Assembly: GCF_014863545.1 (NCBI RefSeq) | Contig: NZ_CP062260.1 | Coordinates: 6,877,505-6,941,504 of the forward strand | Length of the DNA stretch: 64,000 nt | Direction of reading: 5' to 3' | DNA from: Paenibacillus sp. JNUCC32 | GTDB lineage: Bacteria > Bacillota > Bacilli > Paenibacillales > Paenibacillaceae | Notes under the pieces: generated by a model | Databases searched by the model: none | The model's input: only the letters and a program-made list of their open reading frames with translations | Told to the model about the DNA's origin: nothing | Position numbers and translations under genes: made by a program | Shown: positions 13,800 through 22,455 of the stretch, piece by piece | Numbering within the stretch: the stretch's first letter is position 1 | How the letters are laid out: every line of letters starts with the position of its first letter

Positions 13800-14225
13800 A
13801 TGAAGGATCGTGCAACCGAAAATCATGAGGAATATGCAATTGTGCTGATTGATGGCGTGTGCCATATGTGCCAGGGGCTGACCCAATTCATTATCAAGCG
13901 AGATCCCGCGGGTGCTTTCCGGTTCGCTTCGCTGCAATCCGAGATCGGTCAGGAGCTGTTGAGGCAGGGAGGGCTCGATGGAGATTCGCCGGAGACGATG
14001 GTGCTGATTGAACAGGGGAGATATTACACCAGATCGACGGGAGCTCTTCGGATTGCGCGGCGTCTTCGTTTTCCTTGGCCGCTGTCGTATGTCCTGATCC
14101 TGATACCCCCTTTCTTACGGAACCTGGTGTACCGCTGGGTGGCGAAGAACCGTTACCGGTGGTTCGGGCAATCCAGTGAGTGCATGGTGCCGACGCCGGA
14201 CATTCGGCGCCGGTTTTTATCCTGA
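13800..14225 (+). CDS. DCC-family thiol-disulfide oxidoreductase (YuxK-like)
   Basis: This 141-residue protein starts at ATG 13800. It has the DxxCxxC signature of the DCC family as DGVCHMC (D18, C21, C24), followed by the second family hallmark RFASLQSEIGQELL. A hydrophobic stretch FPWPLSYVLILIPPFLRNLVYRWVAKNRYRWFG closes the domain, as in YuxK. DCC proteins are predicted thioredoxin-like oxidoreductases; physiological substrates are not established. The gene converges on the FixH-like gene with about 10 bp between stops, and no hairpin terminator is obvious between them. Confidence 0.82.
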   Translation: MKDRATENHEEYAIVLIDGVCHMCQGLTQFIIKRDPAGAFRFASLQSEIGQELLRQGGLDGDSPETMVLIEQGRYYTRSTGALRIARRLRFPWPLSYVLILIPPFLRNLVYRWVAKNRYRWFGQSSECMVPTPDIRRRFLS

Positions 14226-14236
14226 TTCCGCTTGTT

Positions 14237-14713
14237 TTAATGATGATGCTCTGCCGTGCCTTCTTGGAATGTCGGAGTTCCCGCCTCCAGGTAGGCAAGC
14301 TCGGCCTCGGACAGTTTGCCGACGGCGAACGGTTTCTGGGGAATGATGATGGAGCCGTTGTTGCCGCTGTGCAGCTTGATGAAATACAGCCCCTCTTTTA
14401 CGAAGGTTTTGGTCACCGTATACACGCCATCGCCCACCTCGACCGCATCCGTCATGGGATCCCGCAGGGAACCGTTATGGCTCCACAGCTCGTAGTGGAC
14501 AAAATCCGCACCGGGCACTCTTTTGCCGTCTTGGGTAAGGATAATCTCGATGGTCTCCGGCTGTTGGACGGATAATACATCCGGAATGTTCACCTCGGCC
14601 ATCAGCGGAATTTCTTTTACATACCGGTCGGCTGCCTCGGGACTGGCCGAACAAGCGCTCAGCAGCAGAACCGATAGCAGTACGGTTATAATAATACGGC
14701 CTTTTACGATCAT
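14237..14713 (-). CDS. FixH/YtkA-like lipoprotein
   Basis: This 158-residue protein has a lipoprotein signal peptide (MIVKGRIIITVLLSVLLLSAC, lipidated C21). The extracellular domain is an immunoglobulin-like beta sandwich of the FixH/YtkA type, with VHYELWSHNGS and DGVYTVTKTFVKEGLYFIKLHSG segments near residues 70-115. Family members are often near copper or haem-copper oxidase genes. The tail ends in EGTAEHHH, three histidines that may bind metal. It lies downstream of the PepSY membrane protein in the same orientation (about 40 bp gap), so the two are probably one operon handling metal or haem at the membrane. That role is inference. Confidence 0.72.
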   Translation of the reverse strand: MIVKGRIIITVLLSVLLLSACSASPEAADRYVKEIPLMAEVNIPDVLSVQQPETIEIILTQDGKRVPGADFVHYELWSHNGSLRDPMTDAVEVGDGVYTVTKTFVKEGLYFIKLHSGNNGSIIIPQKPFAVGKLSEAELAYLEAGTPTFQEGTAEHHH

Positions 14714-14753
14714 GAAACCGCCACCCCTTATTTTTGATTAAGTCCTAAGCGAA

Positions 14754-16166
14754 TCAGGCGTTCAGGAAAGCCTTGATCGCCAGTATCTTCCGCACGATGA
14801 CAGAATCGATGATCCACACGATGATGAGAGACAAGCCCACAAGCGGGAACAGAATCCCCAAAGAGATAAGCACCAGCAGGAACAGCCTCATGCTCTTGGC
14901 GCCCGTCTCGGGCGCTTTCGGAGCCCCCAGTCCGTGATCCGGTTTTCGTTTCCACCACAAGTACAAACCGCTTACCGCAATGAGAATGATGCCTAGGCAT
15001 ATCAGCAAACTGAAAATCTGGTTGACGATGCCGAATTGGGTTCCTTTGTGCAGCGTAATGCCCAGGGCAACGGCTTTGCCGACGAATCCGTAATGATCAT
15101 AGCGATAATCCGCCAACACCGCGCCGCTGTACTGGTCGATATGCAGGGTGGCTTCGTCCTGCGCTTTCGGCGGATAGGCCGACAACGTATACACGCCGCC
15201 CGCTTGCTGCGGGATGCTGATGGTGTAACTCGGATGCATCCCCTCGCTTCGGGCTACGTACATGACGTCTTCAATCGGAAGCGGCATAAAGTCGGAGATG
15301 GTGGAGTTGGGAACCTCCAGATTTTCGGCCGCCCAAGGGACCTCTGCGACTTCCTTCGTCCGTACCACATGGGAGGACGGCGCACTGCCCGACCAGATGG
15401 AAGGAGGATAGCCGGCACCGGTATTGGTTGCCATGGTTTGGAAATTGCTGCCCCACAGGCCTGACCAGGGTAATCCGGTCATGACGAGAAACAGCATGCC
15501 AGCCGCGATCCAGAATGCGGGAACGGCGTGCAGGTCCCGGCGAAGAATCTGCTTGCCCTTGCCGAGCCTCGGATACAGGATCCCTGCGAGGCTTCTTTTC
15601 TTTTTGCTTTTGTTTTTATTTTTCGGGAACCATAAAAACAAACCGGTGATGATGAGCACGATCGCCCAGCAGGCGGCAAGCTCCACGATCCGGTCCCCGA
15701 TCGTCCCGACCATCAGCTCGCCGTGGAACTCCTCGATTTTGTCCATGATCCGGTCTTTGTCTTTCAGCTCGCCCATCTTTTCTCCCGTATAGGGGTCCAT
15801 GAAGACGGTCATGGATTCGCTGCCCGAGGTCAGACTGATTTCCGTGGAGCGGGAATCCGACTCGCCGGGGCGGTATTTCGTGATGGTAGCGTCAGGGTAG
15901 AGCTCTTTCACTTGTCCGACCAGCTTGCTGGGCGTTACCCGTTCGGATTGTGGGGTTACCGTGTAGAAGTCCCGATATAACGCTTGTTCAATCTGAGGCT
16001 TAAATAAGTAAACGGAGCCGGTTACAGCCAGGATGATCAGAAAAGGAGCGAACATGATGCCGGCATAGAAATGCCATCTCCAGACGGTTTTGTATAATGC
16101 GGCAGAGCTTGGATTTGCTGATTGATTTTCATTGGGTTTGGCTGCCGGCGTTTTCTTTTTCCCCAT
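14754..16166 (-). CDS. PepSY-associated transmembrane protein
   Basis: This 470-residue membrane protein starts at ATG 16166 after AAAGGAG. The layout is an N-terminal helix (WHFYAGIMFAPFLIILAVTGSVYLF, about residues 31-55), an extracellular PepSY-like domain, a second helix near residues 160-178 (AACWAIVLIITGLFLWFP), a third near residue 215, a long outer loop, and two helices near the C-terminus. This is the PepSY_TM/PiuB architecture. Relatives are commonly iron-regulated and proposed to act as membrane reductases or in siderophore iron release. No Fur box is evident upstream here. It is followed by the FixH-like lipoprotein gene. Confidence 0.85.
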   Translation of the reverse strand: MGKKKTPAAKPNENQSANPSSAALYKTVWRWHFYAGIMFAPFLIILAVTGSVYLFKPQIEQALYRDFYTVTPQSERVTPSKLVGQVKELYPDATITKYRPGESDSRSTEISLTSGSESMTVFMDPYTGEKMGELKDKDRIMDKIEEFHGELMVGTIGDRIVELAACWAIVLIITGLFLWFPKNKNKSKKKRSLAGILYPRLGKGKQILRRDLHAVPAFWIAAGMLFLVMTGLPWSGLWGSNFQTMATNTGAGYPPSIWSGSAPSSHVVRTKEVAEVPWAAENLEVPNSTISDFMPLPIEDVMYVARSEGMHPSYTISIPQQAGGVYTLSAYPPKAQDEATLHIDQYSGAVLADYRYDHYGFVGKAVALGITLHKGTQFGIVNQIFSLLICLGIILIAVSGLYLWWKRKPDHGLGAPKAPETGAKSMRLFLLVLISLGILFPLVGLSLIIVWIIDSVIVRKILAIKAFLNA

Positions 16167-16250
16167 GGCTCGTGGCTCCTTTTCAAATACGGCTAAAATT
16201 TATATAAGATGAACAATGCGTTCATTTCATATATGCAAACAGGTTTATAG

Positions 16251-17111
16251 CTACTTCAGCGGGGCCCGGAAACCGGCTTGCTCGGCTTCTTCCTCGCTGC
16301 AGAACCACTGCTCCTGCTTCGTGCGCTCATAGTACGGGGATTCGGGCGTATGATAGATTTTCTCGCCCTTGGAGTTGATGTTGCCTTTAATGTCGCAGGC
16401 TTGCTTGGACGGTTGGGGTTTCTCGGTAGGCGCTTGGGTTGCTGTGGTGTCATGGTTGTTGCTCTTATTCGTATCGTCCTGTTCCTCGGGATGGAATCCG
16501 TCTTCCTGGGCGTAGTTCTCTACGCTCCATATGCCGAGCCCCTTGTCCCGGCTGATCCGCTGCAAATCATCGAATTTGTCCACATAGCGCGTGTTGGGCG
16601 GATAGATGTAGGCGACGCGGGCCAGTCCTTCTTCAAGCAGCGATTCCTGGACCATTTTCCCGTCGGCATACACGTAAGCGAGCAGCCTGGAATATTTATC
16701 CCGGTTCGGACCGATATCGAACTCCAATTCAAGCCGATCGGCTTGTTCCACGAGCTCCTTCGTAAAAGCCTTGGCCTCGGGCCCGAACGGCTGGACGCCC
16801 AGTTTCGGATGGCTTGTCTCGGGCGTGTCGACCAGCAGCATGCGAACATTCTCTTTTTTGCCCTCGAACATGACGCTGATGGTGTCGCCGTCAACGGCTT
16901 TGACCAATTCCACGGCAACCCGCGGCAGGTTCAGATCATCGGTGGGATAGGTCGTCTGCTTGGCATTCGTTGTGCCGGCGTCTGTCTCGGCTTCGGATGT
17001 ACGGGACGCTGCGGTTTCTTCGTTCGACGTCGCAGGGGACATCAGCGGCTGGCTGCAGCCGGATAATAACAGCAGGGCGGTTAGAAAAGCGGCTAGTATA
17101 CGTTTGTTCAT
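16251..17111 (-). CDS. Thermonuclease (SNase) lipoprotein
   Basis: This 286-residue protein starts at ATG 17111, eight bases after GGAGAG. A lipoprotein signal ends at LSGC (C19), followed by a Thr/Ser/Glu-rich linker. The SNase (OB-fold) domain spans about residues 60-205 and keeps the staphylococcal nuclease catalytic set: Arg in ENVRMLLVDTPE, Glu in DTPE, and Arg in DKYSRLLAYVYADG. The C-terminal 50 residues (CDIKGNINSKGEKIYH ... EQWFCSEEEAEQAGFRAP) are a Cys-containing module frequently fused to secreted nucleases. It would degrade extracellular DNA or RNA while tethered to the membrane. Confidence 0.92.
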   Translation of the reverse strand: MNKRILAAFLTALLLLSGCSQPLMSPATSNEETAASRTSEAETDAGTTNAKQTTYPTDDLNLPRVAVELVKAVDGDTISVMFEGKKENVRMLLVDTPETSHPKLGVQPFGPEAKAFTKELVEQADRLELEFDIGPNRDKYSRLLAYVYADGKMVQESLLEEGLARVAYIYPPNTRYVDKFDDLQRISRDKGLGIWSVENYAQEDGFHPEEQDDTNKSNNHDTTATQAPTEKPQPSKQACDIKGNINSKGEKIYHTPESPYYERTKQEQWFCSEEEAEQAGFRAPLK

Positions 17112-17288
17112 GGGTGTCACTCTCCAAGCTTGGAAGTATTGGTTTAGATGGTTTAGGAGTTTATATATGTTAATTCTATATAAGAAGTTTCTATATAGAG
17201 AACACTCGTTCTAAGCCTATATAGTAGGACATTTATCCTTGTTTTGACAATAGTGATTAAGGGCTATATCTACATAAAAAATAAAATC

Positions 17289-17317
17289 TTGCCGTTATCC
17301 TGCAACTGTGATATTCT
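17289..17317 (+). promoter_or_regulatory. Promoter of the tad locus
   Basis: TTGCCG (17289-17294), a 17-bp spacer and TATTCT (17312-17317). A second candidate lies at TTGACA (17244-17249) with TATCTA 17 bases later. Either would make a leader that reads through the hairpin at 17343-17393 before the first tad gene. Confidence 0.5.
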
Positions 17318-17342
17318 AATGTCAAATTATAACAGACAACGG

Positions 17343-17393
17343 AAGCACCGTTCATTGTCCGCGATTTTCGCGGCTTTGACGGTGCTTTTTTTG
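17343..17393 (+). terminator. Leader terminator / putative attenuator before the tad operon
   Basis: AAGCACCGT and ACGGTGCTT form the outer stem and CCGCG/CGCGG an inner hairpin, with T7 after it: a complete intrinsic terminator. No plus-strand gene lies upstream that it could serve. It sits between likely promoters and the first tad gene (17420). An alternative hairpin, GACA-ACGG with CCGT-TGTC (17334-17359), uses the 5' arm of the terminator, so the two structures exclude each other. Confidence 0.6.
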
Positions 17394-17419
17394 CGTTGTT
17401 ACAGAAGAGAGGGATTGGC

Positions 17420-18577
17420 ATGATGATACCGGCCCGACTAGTGCTGGCAGTGCAGGATTCCCGGTATGTCGAACCGCTGCTGAATTATGTGCATGGAAGC
17501 TCCTACGGATCGGCCCTGCAGGTGACCGCATTCACCCGCGTAGAATCATTCCTTCATTATATGGACTCGGGGGAGAAGCCGAATTTGGTCGTGGGGGATG
17601 CGGATATGCTGGAGAACTGGCTCAGCCAGAGGGAGGCATCGGTTCCATGGATGCTCCTAAGCGAAGGCCATTCAGCGCTTTCTCTTATGGAGGGCTGCGA
17701 CAGCACCCCCAAATACCAGCCGCTGCCTCAGCTGCTGGACATCATGGTAACCCGTTGCAGGCGAAGCGGGGGAACGCTGGAGAAATTGAATTCGGGATCA
17801 ACACCGGTGATCGGCATCGTCTCTTCCCTGGGAGGGAGCGGGAAATCAACGATCGCCATGAACATGGCGAAGCAGCTTGGCGTGCTCGGTTTGAGAGTTT
17901 TCTATCTCAATTTGGAGAGCGTGAACAGCAGTGCGTTGTTTCCGTCCGGATCCGTCGGCATGGAGGGGAGCTTTTCGCGATTACTGTATGACGTTAAGGC
18001 CTCCCAAGAATCGGCTTCCGAGACGGAGCTGTCGATAGCTCCCTATATCATCAGGCATCATGGCTTGAAGTGCGATTCCTTTGAGCCCAGCTTCAACGTT
18101 AAGGAAATATCGGAAATGACCGTGGACGATACATCCCTGCTGTTGACCTCCCTGATATCATGCCATCATTACGATGCCATTGTGGTGGATACCGAGGGGG
18201 ACTCGGGGGAACGATTGCAGGCGGTTCTCGAACAGGCCGGACTGCTGATCTGGGTGCTGTTGGATGATTTGATCAGCATGCATAAGAGCGGCGTATGGCT
18301 GGATCAATTGGAGCTTAAGAGCCCCGCCCTGTTCGGAAGCGTGAGGAAACGGAGCCGCTTCATCGTCAACCGGTACACGGGTCAGCTTGTTAACGGGCTT
18401 CCCCGCAAGGATATGAGCATAGACGGCGTGCTGCCTTATATACCTTCATGGAAGCAGCTCCATCGGGAAGATCTGCTGTTGTCCTCGCCGATCTATCAAA
18501 GGGAGGTATTGAAGCTCTGCCAGCAGCTGCTGGAGGGCTCGGGTATCATGCCGGTTCATGCGGGCGGTGGGAAGTGA
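17420..18577 (+). CDS. tadZ: TadZ/CpaE-like pilus-localising ATPase
   Basis: This 385-residue protein starts at ATG 17420 after AGAGAGGGA; the next codon is also ATG. Residues 1 to about 115 form a receiver-like (atypical REC) domain, and residues from about 128 form a ParA/MinD-type ATPase with deviant Walker A SLGGSGKST (136-144) and a Walker B-like YDAIVVDTEGD. TadZ/CpaE proteins bind ATP and set the polar or focal location of the Tad pilus machine. It is the first gene of the locus, and its stop codon overlaps the start of the ATPase gene tadA. Sequence identity to characterised TadZ is probably low, as usual. Confidence 0.8.
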   Translation: MMIPARLVLAVQDSRYVEPLLNYVHGSSYGSALQVTAFTRVESFLHYMDSGEKPNLVVGDADMLENWLSQREASVPWMLLSEGHSALSLMEGCDSTPKYQPLPQLLDIMVTRCRRSGGTLEKLNSGSTPVIGIVSSLGGSGKSTIAMNMAKQLGVLGLRVFYLNLESVNSSALFPSGSVGMEGSFSRLLYDVKASQESASETELSIAPYIIRHHGLKCDSFEPSFNVKEISEMTVDDTSLLLTSLISCHHYDAIVVDTEGDSGERLQAVLEQAGLLIWVLLDDLISMHKSGVWLDQLELKSPALFGSVRKRSRFIVNRYTGQLVNGLPRKDMSIDGVLPYIPSWKQLHREDLLLSSPIYQREVLKLCQQLLEGSGIMPVHAGGGK

Positions 18578-19824
18578 TGATGGAGGATCCGTTTAAATCG
18601 GTTCGGGATCAGGTTCGGTCCGAGCTTGATATGAGTGCGAGCGTTAACAATTCGGAATTGATGGCCCGCATCGAGGAAATGGTGTGGAGAAGACGCGAGC
18701 TCATGGAGCTGACCGCAGCCGAGAAGCGGAGGCTGGTGCGGAGGGTATTCGATTCTTTTCGCGGGCTGGATGTGCTTCAGCCTCTGGTGGACGACCCACG
18801 GATTACGGAAATTATGATAAACAGCCACCAGGATATATTCATCGAGCAGGACGGCGAGGTCAAGAAGCTGCCGGTCCAATTCGAGTCCCAGAGCCGGCTG
18901 GAGGATATCATTCAGAGCATTGTGGGTACGGTAAACCGGGTGGTGAATGAATCGACGCCCATCGTTGACGCGAGATTGAAGGACGGCTCCCGGGTGAATA
19001 TCGTGCTCCCGCCCATCGCGCTGAAAGGGCCGACCATGACGATCCGCAAGTTTCCGGAATCGCCGATGACGATGGATGATTTGGTTGGAAGGGGAGCGCT
19101 GACGGAGGAGGCGGCAGAGCAGCTTCGGATATTGGTCAAGGGCAAGTATAACATTTTTATAGGCGGCGGGACGGGGTCGGGGAAGACGACTTTCCTGAAT
19201 GCGCTGTCGCAATATATTCCGCCTGATGAACGTGTCATTACGATCGAGGACTCGGCGGAGCTGAAAATCGTGACGGTCCCGAACCTCGTGTCGCTGGAGA
19301 CCCGGAATGCCAACACGGAAGGCCGGGGGGAGATCGCGATGCGCGATCTGATCCGTTCCTCGCTGCGGATGCGTCCCAATCGGATCGTGGTGGGCGAGGT
19401 GCGGGGCAGCGAGGCGCTGGATATGCTGCAGGCCATGAATACAGGGCATGACGGAAGTTTGTCGACGGGGCACGCCAACAGCACGCAGGACATGATCAGC
19501 CGTTTGGAGACGATGGTACTGAGCGGTGCGGATCTTCCGATCAGCGTGGTCCGCCAGCAGATTAGCTCGGCGATTGATATATTTGTGCATTTATCCCGGT
19601 TAAGGGATCGATCGCGACGCGTAACGGAGATTAGCGAAGTGATTGGAATGAGCGACGGCGAGGTGGTGCTGAACCCGCTGTACCGGTTCCGTGAAACGGG
19701 CGAATCGGGCGGCCGGGTGATTGGGCGCCTGGAGCCTTGCGGCAATCCGCTTCAATCGGCGGACAAGCTTCATATGGCCGGGATTACGGCTTGGCCGCTG
19801 CAGAAGATGATGGAGGTGACATAA
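18577..19824 (+). CDS. tadA: Tad pilus secretion ATPase TadA/CpaF
   Basis: This 415-residue protein starts at ATG 18577, overlapping the tadZ stop by one base, with GGTGGGAAG as ribosome site. It is a type II/IV secretion system ATPase of the CpaF branch. Landmarks are an N-terminal helical domain, Walker A GGGTGSGKT (196-204), an Asp box (VITIEDSAEL), the Walker B region PNRIVVGEVRGSEALDMLQAMNTGHDGS and the His box STGHANS. It powers pilus assembly as a cytoplasmic hexamer working with TadB and TadC. Length is normal for the family and all motifs are intact. Confidence 0.95.
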   Translation: MMEDPFKSVRDQVRSELDMSASVNNSELMARIEEMVWRRRELMELTAAEKRRLVRRVFDSFRGLDVLQPLVDDPRITEIMINSHQDIFIEQDGEVKKLPVQFESQSRLEDIIQSIVGTVNRVVNESTPIVDARLKDGSRVNIVLPPIALKGPTMTIRKFPESPMTMDDLVGRGALTEEAAEQLRILVKGKYNIFIGGGTGSGKTTFLNALSQYIPPDERVITIEDSAELKIVTVPNLVSLETRNANTEGRGEIAMRDLIRSSLRMRPNRIVVGEVRGSEALDMLQAMNTGHDGSLSTGHANSTQDMISRLETMVLSGADLPISVVRQQISSAIDIFVHLSRLRDRSRRVTEISEVIGMSDGEVVLNPLYRFRETGESGGRVIGRLEPCGNPLQSADKLHMAGITAWPLQKMMEVT

Positions 19825-20682
19825 ATGAAACGCTCCGGTAGTTCTGCCTGGATGTCCAAAGAGGGCCAAGGCGGCCGAGTGATCAAGAGGAGCAAAATCG
19901 CCGGTAAACCCGAGCATGCAGCCGCGGCCCGAACCCACGCCCTTCCGGATTACAGTGTCTATCATCTCTCGATGAGTCACAGAACGGCATGTGTGATCCT
20001 TGGCGGCCTTTTGTTTTGCTTCATCGGTTATCTGTTTTATCACAATCTGATATTGTCGCTGCTGCTGGGAGCGGGAGGGCTGATGATCCCTAAATTATGG
20101 CGGCGGTTTATGCTGGATCGCAGACGCAGGACGCTGAATCTTCACTTCAAGCAAGCTCTCTATTCCTTGTCCTCGTCCCTGTCGGCCGGCCGCTCCGTGG
20201 AGAACGGGTTCAGGGATGCCGTTCAGGACTTGCTGCTGCTGGATCCCGGAGGCAGCAGCGATCTGATCTTCGAACTTAAGGTCATTGTGTCCCGTTTGGA
20301 GTACGGCGAGCCTATCGAAGTGGCACTGCAGGATTTTGCAAGAAGGGCGGGGATGGAGGATCTAACGAATTTTGCGGATGTCTTCTCGACTTGCAAACGC
20401 ACAGGCGGCGATTTGGTCGAAGTCGTGCGCAGAACCTCCTCCGTCATCGGGGAGAAGCTGGATATCCAGCAGGAGATATCCGTGATGATTGCACAGAAGC
20501 GGTTCGAATCCAAGGCGCTTCTTGCCGCCCCGTTCCTCCTGCTGCTGTTCATGAATATGACATCCCCCGATTATATGGAGCCCATGTACAGCGGATCGGG
20601 GATCATGATCTCTACTCTTGCACTTGCGGCTTTAGGAGGCTGTTTCTTATGGATCACCAAAATGATGGATATCAAGGTGTAA
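19825..20682 (+). CDS. tadB: Tad pilus inner-membrane platform protein TadB
   Basis: This 285-residue protein starts immediately after the tadA stop. A basic cytoplasmic N-terminal stretch of about 50 residues is followed by two adjacent helices near residues 55-90. A type II secretion F domain (FKQALYSLSSSLSAGRSVENGF ... LEYGEPIEVALQDFARR) follows, then two C-terminal helices. TadB and TadC form the membrane platform on which the ATPase acts. The N-terminal extension rich in Ser, Gly and Lys is somewhat longer than usual, so a later start is possible, although no better ribosome site is obvious. Confidence 0.88.
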   Translation: MKRSGSSAWMSKEGQGGRVIKRSKIAGKPEHAAAARTHALPDYSVYHLSMSHRTACVILGGLLFCFIGYLFYHNLILSLLLGAGGLMIPKLWRRFMLDRRRRTLNLHFKQALYSLSSSLSAGRSVENGFRDAVQDLLLLDPGGSSDLIFELKVIVSRLEYGEPIEVALQDFARRAGMEDLTNFADVFSTCKRTGGDLVEVVRRTSSVIGEKLDIQQEISVMIAQKRFESKALLAAPFLLLLFMNMTSPDYMEPMYSGSGIMISTLALAALGGCFLWITKMMDIKV

Positions 20683-20698
20683 GGAGGGTGAGGGGGGG

Positions 20699-21571
20699 AT
20701 GCTGACATGGATGTCCGGCGCGCTGACGGTTCTGCTTGTGGGTGGTTGGGTGGTGCTGAATCGAACGTGCGGCGAACGATACCATCGTCTTGGCAGATTG
20801 TCCATGGATGGGCTCAGGCTGCAGCGGTTAGCGCCGCCTGTGTTGTTCCTGCTGGAGCGGGGGAAGGTTCCGATGCGCTTCCCGATTGTATTCTACCGGA
20901 TGCAGGGCTCCGTTCAGAAGATCCATGGTCTGCGGCACAGCGCGGAAATGACGTTGTTATTTATGGCCGAGGCCCTTGCGTATACATGGCTTATTTTGAT
21001 CGGCGGCTGCTTGTGGTCGTTGCTGTCCGGGGGCGTAATCGGACTTCTGGCTGGATTCGGATTGGGGGCATTGCTGCCCGTCGCTTTGGTGAAGGATCTC
21101 CATAAAAAGGTCACGCTGCGTGAGCAGGATATCGTGATGGAGCTGCCGGAGCTTCTGAACAAGATTGTGCTGCTTGTCGGCGCCGGCGAGACGGTGCAGC
21201 GGGCGATCATTCATTGCGTGGAACGGAACAAGGACGAGAGCCATCCCCTGTATGCTGAGCTGAAGAGAATGGTGCTTGAATGGGAGGGAGGCCATCCGTT
21301 CCAGCAAGCCTTCGAGCAGTTCAATAAACGGTGCGGCGTTCAGGAAGTATCGATATTTACAACAACCGTCCTGCTTAATTTTCGGCGCGGCGGGAACGAC
21401 TTTGTCCTGGCACTGCGGGATTTGTCCCGCGTGCTGTGGGAGAAGCGCAAGGCCATTGCAAGAACAAGGGGCGAGCAGGCCTCCTCGAAGCTGGTGCTGC
21501 CAATGGTGGTCATCTTCATGATCGTGATTGTTTTGCTCGGAGCGCCTGCATTTATGATGATGAACATGTAG
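20699..21571 (+). CDS. tadC: Tad pilus inner-membrane platform protein TadC
   Basis: This 290-residue protein starts at ATG 20699 after a GGAGGGTGAGGGGGGG stretch that supplies the ribosome site. It has an N-terminal helix, two central helices (ALAYTWLILIGGCLWSLLSGGVIGLLAGFGLGALL), a type II secretion F domain (LPELLNKIVLLVGAGETVQRAI) and a C-terminal helix (LVLPMVVIFMIVIVLLGAPAFMMM). It pairs with TadB as platform. The gene is followed by the pilin gene after 20 bases. Confidence 0.88.
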   Translation: MLTWMSGALTVLLVGGWVVLNRTCGERYHRLGRLSMDGLRLQRLAPPVLFLLERGKVPMRFPIVFYRMQGSVQKIHGLRHSAEMTLLFMAEALAYTWLILIGGCLWSLLSGGVIGLLAGFGLGALLPVALVKDLHKKVTLREQDIVMELPELLNKIVLLVGAGETVQRAIIHCVERNKDESHPLYAELKRMVLEWEGGHPFQQAFEQFNKRCGVQEVSIFTTTVLLNFRRGGNDFVLALRDLSRVLWEKRKAIARTRGEQASSKLVLPMVVIFMIVIVLLGAPAFMMMNM

Positions 21572-21591
21572 AAGGGACCGGTGTACGAAAT

Positions 21592-21783
21592 ATGATGTTA
21601 AACATGGCGAAGAATGGTATGAAAGCTTTTTGGAAGGATGAGAAAGGGATCGGAACGCTTGAGATGATCCTGATCCTCGTCGTTATTTTGATTATCGCGC
21701 TTATATTTAAAGATCAGATTACGGCCTTGGTGAACAACTTGTTTAAAAACGTGAACAACAAGAGCAAAGAGTTCCTTGAATAA
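21592..21783 (+). CDS. flp: Flp-type IVb pilin
   Basis: This 63-residue protein starts at ATG 21592. A short basic leader ends in KG (G19), followed by IGTLEMILILVVILIIALIF. This is the class IVb prepilin arrangement, with processing after Gly, Glu at mature position 5 (E24) and a single hydrophobic helix. The mature pilin of about 44 residues has a charged tail with NLFKNVNNKSKEFLE. It is the major structural subunit of the Tad fibre, cleaved by the prepilin peptidase encoded at 25837. It overlaps the next gene by 8 bp. In many Tad loci flp is first and strongly expressed; here it is fifth. Confidence 0.88.
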   Translation: MMLNMAKNGMKAFWKDEKGIGTLEMILILVVILIIALIFKDQITALVNNLFKNVNNKSKEFLE

Positions 21784-22453
21784 TAGGCTCCAGAAAAGAT
21801 GGAAGGACGATACGGGGAGCTTCACGGTTGAAGCCTCCCTGGTTCTTCCCATCGTGCTGATGGTGACGGTTTTGCTTCTGTTCCTATGCTTGTATATCTA
21901 TCAGCAGTCCATGCTGGTTCAGGCATCGGCGGCGGCTTCCGAAAGGACCGCGTATATCTGGGACAACAGCCATAAGATCGCTGCCTCGGGATCCGTGGAA
22001 CAGGGACGCCATGATGCGTTATATTGGCGGTTAACCGACGATAACGTTGTCGGGACCTTATTCGGTTTGGCGGGGGGAGACAGTACGAGGTCGATTACAC
22101 TGCCGCAAGGGGAGGCTGAGAGCGCAGGGAAATTGCCCGAGCTTAAGATGTCCAAGGGCGGCACGGCCGTGCCTTCCAGCATGGTTGGAGAGATTCGTTA
22201 TACGAATCAGCTGCTCATACGAAAAGTAACGACGTCGTTAAACGAGCAGGTCTCTCTGACGCCAATCAGCCGAATGCTGGACGATGGCGGCCAGATCGAG
22301 GTCAACTCACAATCGATTGTGGTTGATCCCGTTGAATTTATCCGCACGGTGGATTTGATGCGATATTACGGATCGAAGTTTCAAGGCGGGAGAAACGGAA
22401 CGGATAAGGCAGCCGCAGGGGAAGTTCTACAAAAGTTCGGAGGTTCGCGATAG
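21776..22453 (+). CDS. TadE-like pseudopilin
   Basis: This 225-residue protein probably starts at TTG 21776, inside the 3' end of flp; no ATG-initiated form retains the N-terminus. The N-terminal module GSFTVEASLVLPIVLMVTVLLLFLCLYIYQQ is the TadE signature (G-x-x-x-x-E-x-A plus a long hydrophobic helix), followed by a helical stretch with ASAAASERTAYIW. The rest is an extracellular domain of unknown fold. TadE proteins are minor pilins or pseudopilins needed for fibre assembly. The weak ribosome site suggests translational coupling to flp. Confidence 0.8.
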   Translation: MNNRLQKRWKDDTGSFTVEASLVLPIVLMVTVLLLFLCLYIYQQSMLVQASAAASERTAYIWDNSHKIAASGSVEQGRHDALYWRLTDDNVVGTLFGLAGGDSTRSITLPQGEAESAGKLPELKMSKGGTAVPSSMVGEIRYTNQLLIRKVTTSLNEQVSLTPISRMLDDGGQIEVNSQSIVVDPVEFIRTVDLMRYYGSKFQGGRNGTDKAAAGEVLQKFGGSR

Positions 22454-22455
22454 TC

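Noticed and set aside
18556..19590. 344-codon frame antisense to tadA
   Set aside because: Shadow of the conserved TadA reading frame; rich in Arg and His with no domain pattern or ribosome site.
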